Source: Podaxis mareebaensis (Eukaryota > Basidiomycota > Agaricomycetes > Agaricales > Agaricaceae). Taken from it: a DNA stretch of 64,000 nucleotides. The translations under genes were made by a program, and so were the position numbers. The notes beneath the pieces are model-generated. The model saw only the letters and a program-made list of their open reading frames with translations, ran no database searches and was not told the DNA's origin. Numbering within the stretch: the stretch's first letter is position 1; the number at the start of each line of letters is the position of its first letter. This document shows positions 33,608 to 43,917 of this stretch, one piece after another. The stretch covers positions 113,049 to 177,048 of the forward strand of contig JAEUWP010000337.1 of assembly GCA_018524725.1 (NCBI GenBank), read 5' to 3'.

Positions 33608-36600
33608 TCACAACCGGCTCTCAACTAATACCCCAACACCTCTCCTACCACCAAACTCACCGCCAATATCACCAGGTCTACGCCACCCAATAACCCCTTT
33701 ACCAAATGCGGCCTCGAGCGCCTCGCTCACCGTGCGTACAAAACAGAACTCCATTTCACGTTTGACCTCGAGCGGCACGTCGTGCTCTACGTCTTTGCGG
33801 TTCGCATATGGCAGAATAACTTTGGTGATCCCTGCACGGTGAGCGCCTAGAACCTTCTCTTTGATGCCACCGACGGGGGTTACACGACCACGGAGGGTTA
33901 TCTAAACGTGATTTATAAATTTATGCATACCGTAAGAAGGAAAAGAAAGTAATACGTACCTCGCCCGTCATAGCCACATTCGTAGGCACACAAGCACCCG
34001 TAAGCAACGACACAAAAGCACAAGTCATCGCCACGCCCGCACTCGGTCCATCCTTCTTCTGCGCTCCCGCCGGCAAATGCAAATGCACATCCACACCTCC
34101 AGCTTCTCCACCACCACCACTCCCTGCTCCCGTTTCGCTCCTCCCTCCGAAAACCTTCAACGGATCCTGCATCCTTCCCTCCACAACCCCCAACTCCCAC
34201 GCATGTCTCTTCACCCAACTCAATGCCAACTCCCCGCTCTCCTTAATCACCTCCCCCAAACTACCCGTCAACTTCAACCTCCCAGATCCAGGAACCATAA
34301 TCGTCTCCACAGGTAAAATCCCACCTTCGCCCTGCCCCATAACCACCAATCCATACACAACACCCCGTCTCTCCTCTCGTTCTTTTTCTTCCGAGGCGTC
34401 GTACCTGGGTAGACCGAGAATATGTTCGAGGTGGGATAATTCGATGAGGGGGTTGTATTCTCCTCCTTCCTTGGCCTTTCCTTCTAATTGGGTCTCTTGT
34501 GTTGTTGTGGTAGTGGTGGATGGGATGTACGGGATTTTTCCTTCTTTTTCGCATTTCTCTACCCACTCGGCCCACTCTACGGCTTTGAACCTCACAACAC
34601 CACCAATGGCCCTTTCCAAGCTCCTGACTCCGGCCTCCCGTGTATACCTTGTCGCAATACCCAACAAAGCAGGTTCGGTAATCTTGACATGTTCCTCGCT
34701 CAACCCATTCGCCTTGAGCTGTTTCGGTAGGAGGAACCTCCGCGCGATATGCATCTTTTCATCATACGTATACCCCGAGAGATGTATAATCTCGCACCTA
34801 TCCAGAAGCGGCGCAGAGATGGTGTCAAGTGTGTTGGCGGTACAAATAAAGAGGACTTGGGAGAGATCAATGGGGACGTTGATGTAATGATCCTGTATTA
34901 CCGATCATCAAATGCGAAAGAAACAAGATCAGCACCCCAAGACAAAAATAACTAAGAGAGGGGGGACGCACGTTAAATGTATGATTCTGCTCCGGGTCCA
35001 ACACTTCCAACAAGGCAGCTCCAGGATCCCCATGGAAATTACTCTGGCCAATCTTATCAATTTCGTCAAGCACCACGACTGGGTCCCGTCTCCCTGCCTT
35101 TCTCAACGCCTGAACAATCAACCCAGGCCCAGAGGCAACATATGTTCGTCGATGTCCACGGATCTCAGCTTCATCCCTAACACCACCCAGAGCAATGCGT
35201 TGGAACGGCCTATCGAGCGCGCGAGCAATAGACTGCCCGAGGGAGGTTTTACCCGTGCCTGGAGGACCAACGAAGAGCAAAATCGGACCCTTAGTGGGTG
35301 GTGTAGTGCGTCGAGGTGATGGTGGCAGTGGTTGTTGATGTTTGGGTGTTGATGTGGATCCCGGTGTAGCGGGGTTATTTGCGGATTTAGATGAGGGTTC
35401 GTTAGGATTGTATGGTACGAGAGCTTTCTCGTCTTCCTTGGCAGTGTCTTGTGCCTGAGCATGTTTGGCAGCCTCCTCGGCCGCGGCTACGGCTTCCGCC
35501 TCACGTGCCTCTTTCTCGGCGTTGAGTTCTTTGAGGCGGACGACGGCGAGGTATTCGATTAACCTTTTCTTGATCTTCTCAAGTCCGAAGTGGTCGGCGT
35601 CGAGCTGGGCACGGGCGTTTGCGAGGAATGCTTTGTCTTTGATCCCAGCGCCGGCAGCATTTGGGTTTGTCGAATTTGGCCAAGGAATAGAGGTGAGCCA
35701 TTCAAGCTATTAATTAGGATGAGAGAGAAGTCAGGGGACGGGGGGGAAATGACGGGCGTACGTAGCTTCTGATGACGCCATTCTCAACGCTTCCCTGAGG
35801 TATACGTTTGAGTCTTCTCCATTCCCTTACGCCCATCTTGCGTTCCTCGCTACCGGGTTCCATGGCCTCGATTCGTTTCTTAAGATCCGCCAGATCATCT
35901 GCCTCGTGCTGCTCGTCATCGTCCAACTCACTACCCGAGCTGTTGTTTCCGGAATTGGAACCATCAGGTGAATTGGTACCTGTGTTGCCGCCACCCCGCT
36001 GGAGTGCTGAGAGTTCTCGTTGGATGGCGGCAAGCTGTTGTCGGAGGAAAAACTCTTTCTGTTGCTTGGAAAGGGACTCGTCCACGGCCGAAGCGATTTT
36101 CTTGGACACTTCGGAGATAGAGGCTTGTTTGAGAAAGATGTCAGCGGCGAGGGACAGCCGGGCGGTGGTATCCGGGGTACCGAGAACAGCTGAGAGTACA
36201 TGTGAATTAATGCTGCACGAGGCAGGGAGTAGTACGGACCGAGTTTATCTGCGTAGTCGGTGTTGATACTTCCCACAAGGACATCGGCCATCCAAGGAGT
36301 GCGGGCATCAGCGATGTCGTCTAGCATACTCGCAATCTTGTTGTAGCCTTCCTTCCTCGCAGGCTGCGCCGCATCTCGTGCGAGACGATCCAAGAGCCTG
36401 AGAGCAGCTTGCTTGAAGCGTTCGATGGCCTCCTTGGTGGGGATTTGCTCGGTCGGGGGATACTCGACATCGAATACGGGGAGGGAGTTGGCGATGAGCT
36501 GGAACTTGTTCTTGTTTGCGTGGATGTGGATGAGGCGCACACGAGTGAGACCGTGGAGGGAGACGAGGTATGGCTGGCGGGGATTCCGGGCCGGAGGTTT

Positions 36601-36873
36601 CACGAGACGTAGGACTCTTGCTGCGGTGCCCCATTCAGAGAGTGGCGGTTGCTGTGGCTGTTGTGGTTGGGGGGTGTCTGAGTCTGGGAGTTGGTTGGAG
36701 GTAGAGGGTTGGGTGAGGGGTACAGCGGCGATGACGGGGAGGGCGTCAGAGTGGTCAATGAGATTGAGAATTGCATCGCCGATTTCCTTTGAGACTGGGA
36801 CGGTGAATCTGGACGTTGGAAGGAGAATGAGGGGATGTGGGAGGGCAAGGAGGGGGAGGGTTGAGGTGGCCAT
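33608..36873 (-). CDS. LONP2: Lon protease, peroxisomal type
   Basis: 1007-residue ATP-dependent serine protease in five exons on the minus strand: 36873-36240, 36189-35762, 35706-34972, 34892-33960, 33901-33608 (3024 nt). An N-terminal LAN domain ([22 protein letters not shown] and [16 protein letters not shown]) is followed by a long helical region, with Walker A GPPGTGKT at 501-508 and Walker [12 protein letters not shown] near 568-578. The C-terminal protease domain has catalytic Ser882 in KKDGPSAG and Lys924 in GGIKEK. The last three residues are SRL, a peroxisomal targeting signal type 1, and no mitochondrial presequence is visible. This points to the peroxisomal matrix Lon that degrades oxidised or misfolded proteins. 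A Ser/Pro/Asn-rich insert of about 60 residues precedes Walker A. Confidence 0.95.
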
Positions 36874-36989
36874 TGGGACAGGTGTACAGTGCAGTCTGAG
36901 AGAGGCCCAAAAGCTCGGTGGTGCCCCACACTCCCACGTGATACTTGCTCCGGCTATCCCTCAAGACCTTACCCCCCTCACTTATTTAT

Positions 36990-37595
36990 TTATTTATTTT
37001 CTATTTCCTCAACAAGCTTTTCCAGCCGCTGCGCGAGCGCTCGCACTGAGTCGAGTGTCGGTCGTGCACGTTGCCCGCTGCCCAGTCCACTCAACATATC
37101 CTCCAGCTGCTCCACGTCCCGTTTCTCCACCAACTCCTCGTTTACGTCCATTCCGTCTTCCAGGTGCTCTCGTGCATGTTCCTCTGCCTGCAAGTCTCTC
37201 GGTGCAATGTCCGAAAAGCGCACCTCGTTCAGCTGATTCAAAATCCCCCGAGCCTCGATCTCCACCTCTGCCGCTATCCCCATCCCCTTTCCACGTGTCG
37301 ACAATATGCACAATAACGCCGACGCCACTCCCCGCGCCACCCCCACCTCTCTCCCCAATGGTACGCCAATCTCCGCAAACCCGTTGTCGAACCCTTCCTG
37401 CAGCGCCGCTTCTTTTCCTGCGGTTATCCCTTCGCGATAGCCTGCCTGTATTATGGGTATACGGTTGATTCAGGTGTTGGATTGTTATGGGGGGCGTTAA
37501 TGACGGACGTTGGTAAAGTCTGACGAGATCTTGGACCACTCTGCATCTCGCAGCCCATTATAGCTTGGGTCTTCGTCCCACGGCGAATCCTCCAT
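36990..37595 (-). CDS. YAE1: Yae1-domain protein (Fe-S assembly adaptor)
   Basis: 180 residues in two exons on the minus strand (37595-37509, 37445-36990). N-terminal DAEWSKISSDFTNAGYREG leads into the Yae1 repeat pattern of spaced glycines: GYREGITAGKEAALQEGFD, then NGFAEIGVPLGREVGVARG. In yeast, Yae1 works with Lto1 to recruit the cytosolic Fe-S assembly machinery to the ABC protein Rli1, which is needed for ribosome function. The rest is mostly helical and acidic. Its 3' end is 116 bases from the Lon start on the same strand. Its 5' end faces TFIIE-beta over 201 bases. Confidence 0.88.
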
Positions 37596-37796
37596 TATGA
37601 CGTATAAAACAGGTTAGTGTACGTTGTAAGAAGCAGAATCTCGAATGTGACTCTATGAGTGAAGATTATTTCTTATCTGTTTACCAACACCTTCAGAACC
37701 AAACAGTGAATTTCGGCAATCCGACGTCACAAGTCACTCAACCCTGTGCAGGCACTGAAGCAGTTGTCGGCGCCTTCAGCTCGCACCACTACCATC
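37596..37796. promoter_or_regulatory. Short divergent promoter region, YAE1 / TFIIE-beta
   Basis: Only 201 bases separate two outward-pointing start codons of housekeeping genes, so both promoters must be compact or shared. If TFIIE-beta starts at the upstream in-frame codon at 37746 instead, the space is 150 bases. Confidence 0.55.
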
Positions 37797-38922
37797 ATGT
37801 CCAAGCTCGCAGCTGACGCTGCAGCATTCAAGGCTACACTGCATAGACAGAACTACACATCATGGCACTCACAACCAGCCCCTGCTACCCCCGCAGAATC
37901 AAGTAATGCCGACTCTCCAGACTCTTCCCCGCCCAAAAAGAAACGACCAAAAACCAGTCTGTATCTACCTCCCCGATAAACTCATCCTTCCTCAACTGCA
38001 TCTCAGATGTCGTGTATTCCCAGCCCGCAGACACGGGCACAGGAACTAACGTCAACACACAACTCGTCTACGCCGTGAACCACCTCAAAGTACACCCGCG
38101 TACCCCAATTCTTGTCCTAACCATGCTAACCAAAACCTCACACACCCACAGTCCACACACAACCCAATGCGCCTCCAAGACATCGCCATCGTCACAAACA
38201 CACCCCTCGACACCGACCCCATCCTCCTCGAAAAATTCCGCGCACATGATAAAGTCCAATACGACCCCAAAACCGATCTTTACTCCTACAAAGTAAACCC
38301 ACTCCCCCACCGCTTACCCTCTCTAACTTTCCTCGCTCCCACAGCACGAATTCAATTTCCGCAACAAAGCAGCCCTCCTCACCGAAATCCAACGCCAAAC
38401 CCGCAAAGGCGGCGGCATCTCCGTCCGCGCCCTCAAAGAATCCTGGAAAGAAGCCCCACAAGCCATCGAAGAACTCGAAAAAGAAGGCGAAGTCCTCGTC
38501 ACACGTACAGTCAAAGACGGTCAACTCCGTATGGTCTTCTGGAACGAGATCAAACCAACCGAAGAAGGTGGTGGGAAGCCTGTAGAGAAAGAGTTTTTGG
38601 ATTTGTGGCATTCGTTGAAAGTTCCGAACGATGTGGATTTGTTGAAGCAGTTGGCTAATGGTACGTGCTTTACTTTTTTTTCTCGGGAGGGCTGTGGTTT
38701 CGATCACCTATCGTTCTTGTTTCCCTGCGATGTTTGGTTTGGGCATGTGTAGAGGGTTTGCAGGTGACGACGGCCGAAACGCCCGTGCCCAAAGCGCCTG
38801 GCACGACAAAGAAGAAGGGAAAGAAGGGTGGTGCGCCCCGTCAACGTCAAGTCCGGATCACGAATACACATTTGAAGGGCGAAATCGATCTGTCCAAGGA
38901 TTTTGTCGCGCCTGGGAAGTGA
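37797..38922 (+). CDS. TFA2: Transcription initiation factor IIE, beta subunit
   Basis: 289 residues in five exons: 37797-37956, 38007-38089, 38152-38292, 38345-38660, 38753-38922 (870 nt). TFIIE-beta helps open promoter DNA and recruits TFIIH to RNA polymerase II. Visible family features: a Ser/Pro and Lys-rich N-terminal tail (PPKKKRPKT), the winged-helix core with NPMRLQDIAI, HDKVQYDPKTDLYSYK, FNFRNKAALL, GGGISVRALKESW, EVLVTRTVKDGQLRMVFWNE, and a basic C-terminal helix (KKKGKKGGAPRQRQVRITN) ending in a TNTHLKG segment typical of the subunit. Length and exon sum fit. No damage. Confidence 0.93.
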
Positions 38923-39181
38923 TCATAAACGTGTGTTGGATTGGGGAGCGAGGTTGGTGTGGCGTTGTTAGCCGGAAATATGTTCTTGGCTGGAGGCTTT
39001 GGAGGTATAGTGGTTAGTTGGCGTTTCCTTCCGTGCTTATAATATCTTTTCTGCTACATAGATACATTCTGCATTGTATTTATATCGGGACAATATGTAC
39101 GCTTCATAATCTCTGGGAATAAAATGGCGTTTGGTTACATCGGAATACAACTAAATAACCACACATCCTAGTCACAAAGCA

Positions 39182-41173
39182 TTATCTTGGGAACGCTAAG
39201 CGTGTAGTTCGGGGACGGATTAGATCTTGGCGACGCGATGCAAAACTGTGGCCTGTAAAATCACCAAAGCGGTCTGTACCGTCATACGAGGAAAGTGGTG
39301 TCGGATTGAAAGTTGGACATTCAATGGTCGGCACAAAGGTCACATTCAGCACGGAAAACGAGTTCGTAGCCTGTATCTCTTCAATCCGTTTCCGTGTTTC
39401 TTCCCACTCTCGGTCTCCTGGTGGTAAGTAGTTCACGATGTTGACTTTCCTCAGGCACGCCACTCCATTGCTGTCTTCGTGGGTCTTTTTGGAATTTTGA
39501 TCGCGTGACCGAGATCGTAAAAACTTGAGTAGAACAGCACCGCTGAAAGCTGCGCCGGTGCAATTGAAGACCTCGAGTTTTGGACACGGACATATCGGAT
39601 ACGCATAACCTGATCTCTGAGGCAAAGCTCCTGAGGTGTAGCTACTCGAGCTACTTGCGGAAGGTTCGTCATCAACATCATCCCATCTTCCTTCTCCTCC
39701 ATACCCGGCAACACCCCCGGCGCGGTCAAACTCGCCAAATGAACATCCTGGAAATAACACTTTACTTGGATGCTCGAATTCAGCGTAAGAAGGGGGCGGA
39801 TAATGTCCCGGGATTTTGACAAGTCCCTTAAGGACAGTCTTTTTAATTCAGGCACAAGTTGCAAAATGCCTATAACGTCTGTATCGGTCCCAGTCCTCAC
39901 CCCGAGGTCTAGCTCTTCTAATGGAAGAGCTAATCTACCGAGGAATGTTGAAAGGGAGTCAAGGAAAAGTGTTGGGGGAAGAGAGGTTCTATAAGCGTTT
40001 GTATCCCACGGGCTTATGTCGCTTTCTTCGTATGCGAGATGGCGAAGCTGGGGTGTGTGAAGGGACTGGAAGAGCTCGTGTATGACCCGTAGGACCTTCT
40101 TTCTAGTCCCCCCGATGAAGGATATAGAATAAAGATTTGAGAGATCAACCTGAGGTAACCCTGACCCTGGTTTTATAAATGTGGGCAATAAAGAGATGGA
40201 AAGCGTTTCAAGTCTGGGGCACAACGATAATGCTTTGGCAACATTGTCCAAGTGGTAAGTACGTGAGGCCCTGATAATTTCCAAACCCGTGAGGTTCTCC
40301 CAGTGAATCGGCAGCTGTAGCGACGGCGATGGATGGCCAAAGGGTATTGCGATCGAACGCAACCTGGGTGCAAGGAGTATACATACCAGAATCCCTCGCG
40401 AGTGGGATAAACTCTTGTCGAACTATGTGTCCGGAGCCATCGGCGAGGGTCTGAAGTGGTCCTGAGATGTATATGTTCTCTAGCATGGGGAGATCATTTG
40501 CGTTGAACTGGCTTAAAGAAGCCGTCCAATCAAAGTCGACAAACGAGAGATGAATAGAACGCCAACGCGATTTAAACACTGCGAGGGCATCGAGGTAAGG
40601 TTGGATAATGTGATTCGATGTCCGTGGACCGCAATCGGTAGCCGAACCGGAGAACGAGACAGATATGGATAATGGAAGAGAACCCGAACGCGAGAGCCAG
40701 GATGAGATGCCACTGAGTAAAGATGTATTCTGTTGAGAGTGTGTCGCGTGGGGGATGGGGTGAGGTTGTATGTCGTCTGGAATGACAACGTGGATGGATG
40801 CCCATAATTGAGGTGTCGAGAGCGCAATTTGTCTCCAACGACGACATACACAGCATAGAAGAAGTGGCACTTCTCGCCCGCTCATGATCGCGTTGTGCGC
40901 CGTAGGGAGGCATCGTTTGAAGATTTCCCATAGGATTTCAGGAAGCAGCCGACGAATGGGGGCAATGAGGGATCTGTAATTGTCGAGTTGGGTGTTCAGT
41001 GTGTCTCGTTGGAGTTTCAGATCAGCGAGGGTGCTCTGAAGCTTGGCGATTGTGACGTTAAGGGTCGAAAGCTTCCGCCTTCCCGATGAAAGGTAGTCCT
41101 CGACGGTGGCTATTTCATCATTGGTTGGCCCTGTGTGGGTGGTTTTGGGACCTCCAAGTGAAAGCCCTTCCAT
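39182..41173 (-). pseudogene. Coiled-coil F-box-like protein, family 2 copy F, frameshifted
   Basis: Intronless member of the second F-box family. The N-terminal part (start 41173) has a heptad helix ending in RSLIAPIRRLLPEILWEIF, then AHNAIMSG, WRQIALSTPQLWASIHVV and WLSRSGSLPLSISVS, as in the intact copies. At 40377-40388 the sequence reads as if four bases (GTAT) had been duplicated inside the codons for DSGILLAPRLRS, which breaks the frame. A second shift lies between about 39640 and 39760, before PKLEVFNCTGAAFSG. I tested introns at both places and found none that restores the frame at a normal size. The C terminus keeps SSYDG but then diverges. Broken or mis-sequenced at two places. Confidence 0.78.
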
Positions 41174-41739
41174 CTTGAAAGCAATGAGCACTGCTAGATG
41201 TTAAGTATTGGATCTCTCGGACAGTTCAAAACACTGAGGAGATGGAGTTGGGCGCTGACACGACTTATCACCGCTTGGTCACGTCACAACCGTACAACTT
41301 GATTTCGAATCTCAACGATCAAGTACATACGCACAATATTTCTCCGATCTCTGAATCACCCATTGAATCTCAGTATGCCTAAAATACATGTTTCCTATGC
41401 TCATGATAGACAGAAAGTATCGTCCCCACAGACACGTCCAACACGGCTTGTAGTCGAACACACTTCAAACCATCCCAGAGTAAGAAAGTCCATTCTGAAG
41501 TTCAAGATGAAGGAACGGTCCCAAGTTAACCAAGTATTGCCATGTTCCCTCAATCGTTGCCCCACTATATTTGAAAAGCAGATACACAAGCTAAACGTAC
41601 ACCCTGCGCCTCGATGAGATGATAATCCAGGTGCTGTGTGGGGCTTCCGCCACCAGTTTCTCGCAGGAGCTGACGGACAACACAACGCCGACAACACACG
41701 TCGTGTACTCTCGTCACTATCAGCCCCTCCCGTCACAAG
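41174..41739. other. Spacer between F-box copies F and G
   Basis: 566 bases. No gene seen. It holds the upstream region of copy F and the 3' flank of copy G. Confidence 0.4.
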
Positions 41740-43545
41740 CTACCAATTCGCGCCCAGGGACTCCGAGCCATTATAAGGACTATATCTGGGTCCGACTGGT
41801 GGAAGCGGATGCACAAGAGGTGGCTCGAAGGTCACATCTAACGCCATTCCACTTGCAGCCTGGAGTTCCCGAATGAACTTCCGTGTTTTCGATTTGAATT
41901 CTGGGTCCACCGGCGGTGGGTAAGCTACGATGTCGACTTTTCTGAGCTTTCCAACACGACTATCTGTCTCATGAGATGCAGATCCAGAGCGAGAGCGTAC
42001 GAAATCGGCTAAAGCGGCATCGGAAAATATGGCTCCAACACACTGAAATACTTCAAGTTTTGGACAGAGGCAGGCAGGGCGACAGTGGGGCTCGGAGGAG
42101 ACAGGAGGGTTGTCCATCTCCTGTAGGTGTCTACGCCTGTCATCAGAGCCTCCGTTGAAGCCCGTGTGGTGGTATTGTGATCCCGTTTTTGGGGTCAGGC
42201 TCTGCAAGTGAGAATCCACGAAATGAAAGTGCGCTGTGGAATCCTGTGGGTACCAGCGATTAATGGTCGATGGAGCTTTCCTCAACGAGAGTCGCTTCAA
42301 GTCGGGAAAGAGGCCCAAAACCTCTCGGGAATCCAACTCACCGCATGACGCTACTATCAGGTCCAACTCCTCGAGAGGTCGCGTCAGCCTGCACAGAAAT
42401 GCAGAAATGATGTCACGAAAACTTATGCCTTGGAAAGGGTCATCCTGCCATTGGGGTAATTGCTGGAGTCTCTGGACCTCATACCTCAGATGACGGAGTT
42501 GTGGGCAGTGTAAGGCGTTCAAAAGCCGCCATGTATCCCGGAAAGATTCCCAGTCCGTTAAAGACAATGAATAGAGTTTTGGAAGCTCTATCCTACGAGA
42601 CATGAAAGCTGGGCTTTCAATGAAGATGTGCGTGTCCAAACGGGAAATCGAGCAGACCTCGAGGTTGTGACACAAGGTGAGAATTCTAATGATATCACCG
42701 AGATCGTGAACGTAGGCACCACCTCCTATGATCCCGAGTCTGACGAGGTTATCCAAGGAAATGGCAGTCTGTAATGTTTTGAATTCGGGAAGGGGCAACG
42801 ATAATGAACGCAATCTAGGCGCTCGAAGGATGCCGTTCGCACCGTCATCCTGATCTTCTATGCCGAGCACCCCGTCAATATGGAGGCTTTCGAGGAGAGG
42901 CAGGTCATCTGCGTCGAATTTACGAAAAAACTTCAAGAAGTCAACAGAGGGAGCGTAAAAGTGAAGTGACTTCTATCGATGTGCGAAGGGCAAAAGTATA
43001 TTGAAGTATGGGTGCGGCTCATTGGCGTAGTCATAATGACCGAGGGGACTGTGGGAGACGGAAATGGATAACGGGAGAGCCGCAGAACGACAAAGCCAAG
43101 AGTAGATATCGTGGAGTGATGGCGTTCGAGCACATACTCCATCGTCTGTAGAAGTGATAGCGATGTGGATGGATGCCCAGAGGTGCGGGGTTGCGTAGGC
43201 GATCTGCCTCCAACGATGGCACACCCGGCACAGCAATAGCGGTGCCTGTTTGCTACTCATGACTGCGTTGTGGGCAGAAGGGAGGCAGTGAATGAAGATC
43301 TCCTGAAGGATTTCGGGAAGGAGTCGTCGAATGGGGGCAATGAATGCTTTGCGGACCTCAACCTCTTTGTTGAGCATCTTCTGTTGAGCGGAGAGTTGCG
43401 AGAGTCTGTTCTGGAGATCGTTGATCGTCATGTCCAGGCTGTTTAGCTTTCGTTCTTGGTCTGCTGACCGCTGCTTGAGAGCAGCAACTTCATCTTGAGT
43501 TAAGATATAGACCGAGTTTGGTTTCCTGATGATGAACGGTGTCAT
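41740..43545 (-). pseudogene. Coiled-coil F-box-like protein, family 2 copy G, one nonsense codon
   Basis: Single 602-codon frame from 43545 to 41740 interrupted only by TAG at 42973-42975, where every relative has TGG in the motif R-W-K-S (here AHR-stop-KSLHF). Everything else is clean: heptad helix, FIAPIRRLLPEILQEIF, CLPSAHNAVMSS, RWRQIAYATPHLWASIHI, leucine-rich units such as LPLLESLHIDGV and LPKLYSLSLTDW, CLCPKLEVFQCVGAIFSD, and the C-terminal YSPYNG. A single G-to-A change explains the stop. It is a very young pseudogene, a polymorphic null, or a case of readthrough. The shorter product would be a 190-residue protein with coiled coil and F-box but without the substrate region. Confidence 0.85.
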
Positions 43546-43917
43546 TCTTGCAGGAACCAGGTGTTCGGAGAATGGGATGAGAGGGAGCGGTTATCTATGC
43601 TGTTGGTCTCAGGAGAACGGCGATCAGTGACGCGATCGAAAGATGTCACGGGGCTTGAGCGCTTGAGCTTGAAGGGTAAAATGGCTAGAGTTGTAGGCAT
43701 TGTCTAATGTGTGAACCGGCGCGAATGAATAGCGAGTGCATGGGAAATCCCAATTCCCAAGTTTAAGGGGAAAGACCGCAACACAGTCTATACTACATAT
43801 ACATTTACAAGTATCGAGGAAGTACGATCAAGGCAAGCCTTGACGCCTACACCATGAACCAAGGAACTCATCATTAGCTTGTTCAATCACGTATCTCTTC
43901 CAGCGGGAATTTAAAGC
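43546..43917. other. Spacer between F-box copies G and H
   Basis: 372 bases with no supported gene. Contains the copy G upstream region and the 3' flank of copy H. Confidence 0.4.

Noticed and set aside
37009..37539. Alternative 176-codon frame over YAE1
   Set aside because: It is out of frame with the clear Yae1 glycine pattern and has no motif or splice support.
39650..39760. An intron to rescue the second frameshift of F-box copy F
   Set aside because: All GT...AG pairs tried in this stretch leave the wrong phase or are far shorter than the window's normal introns.
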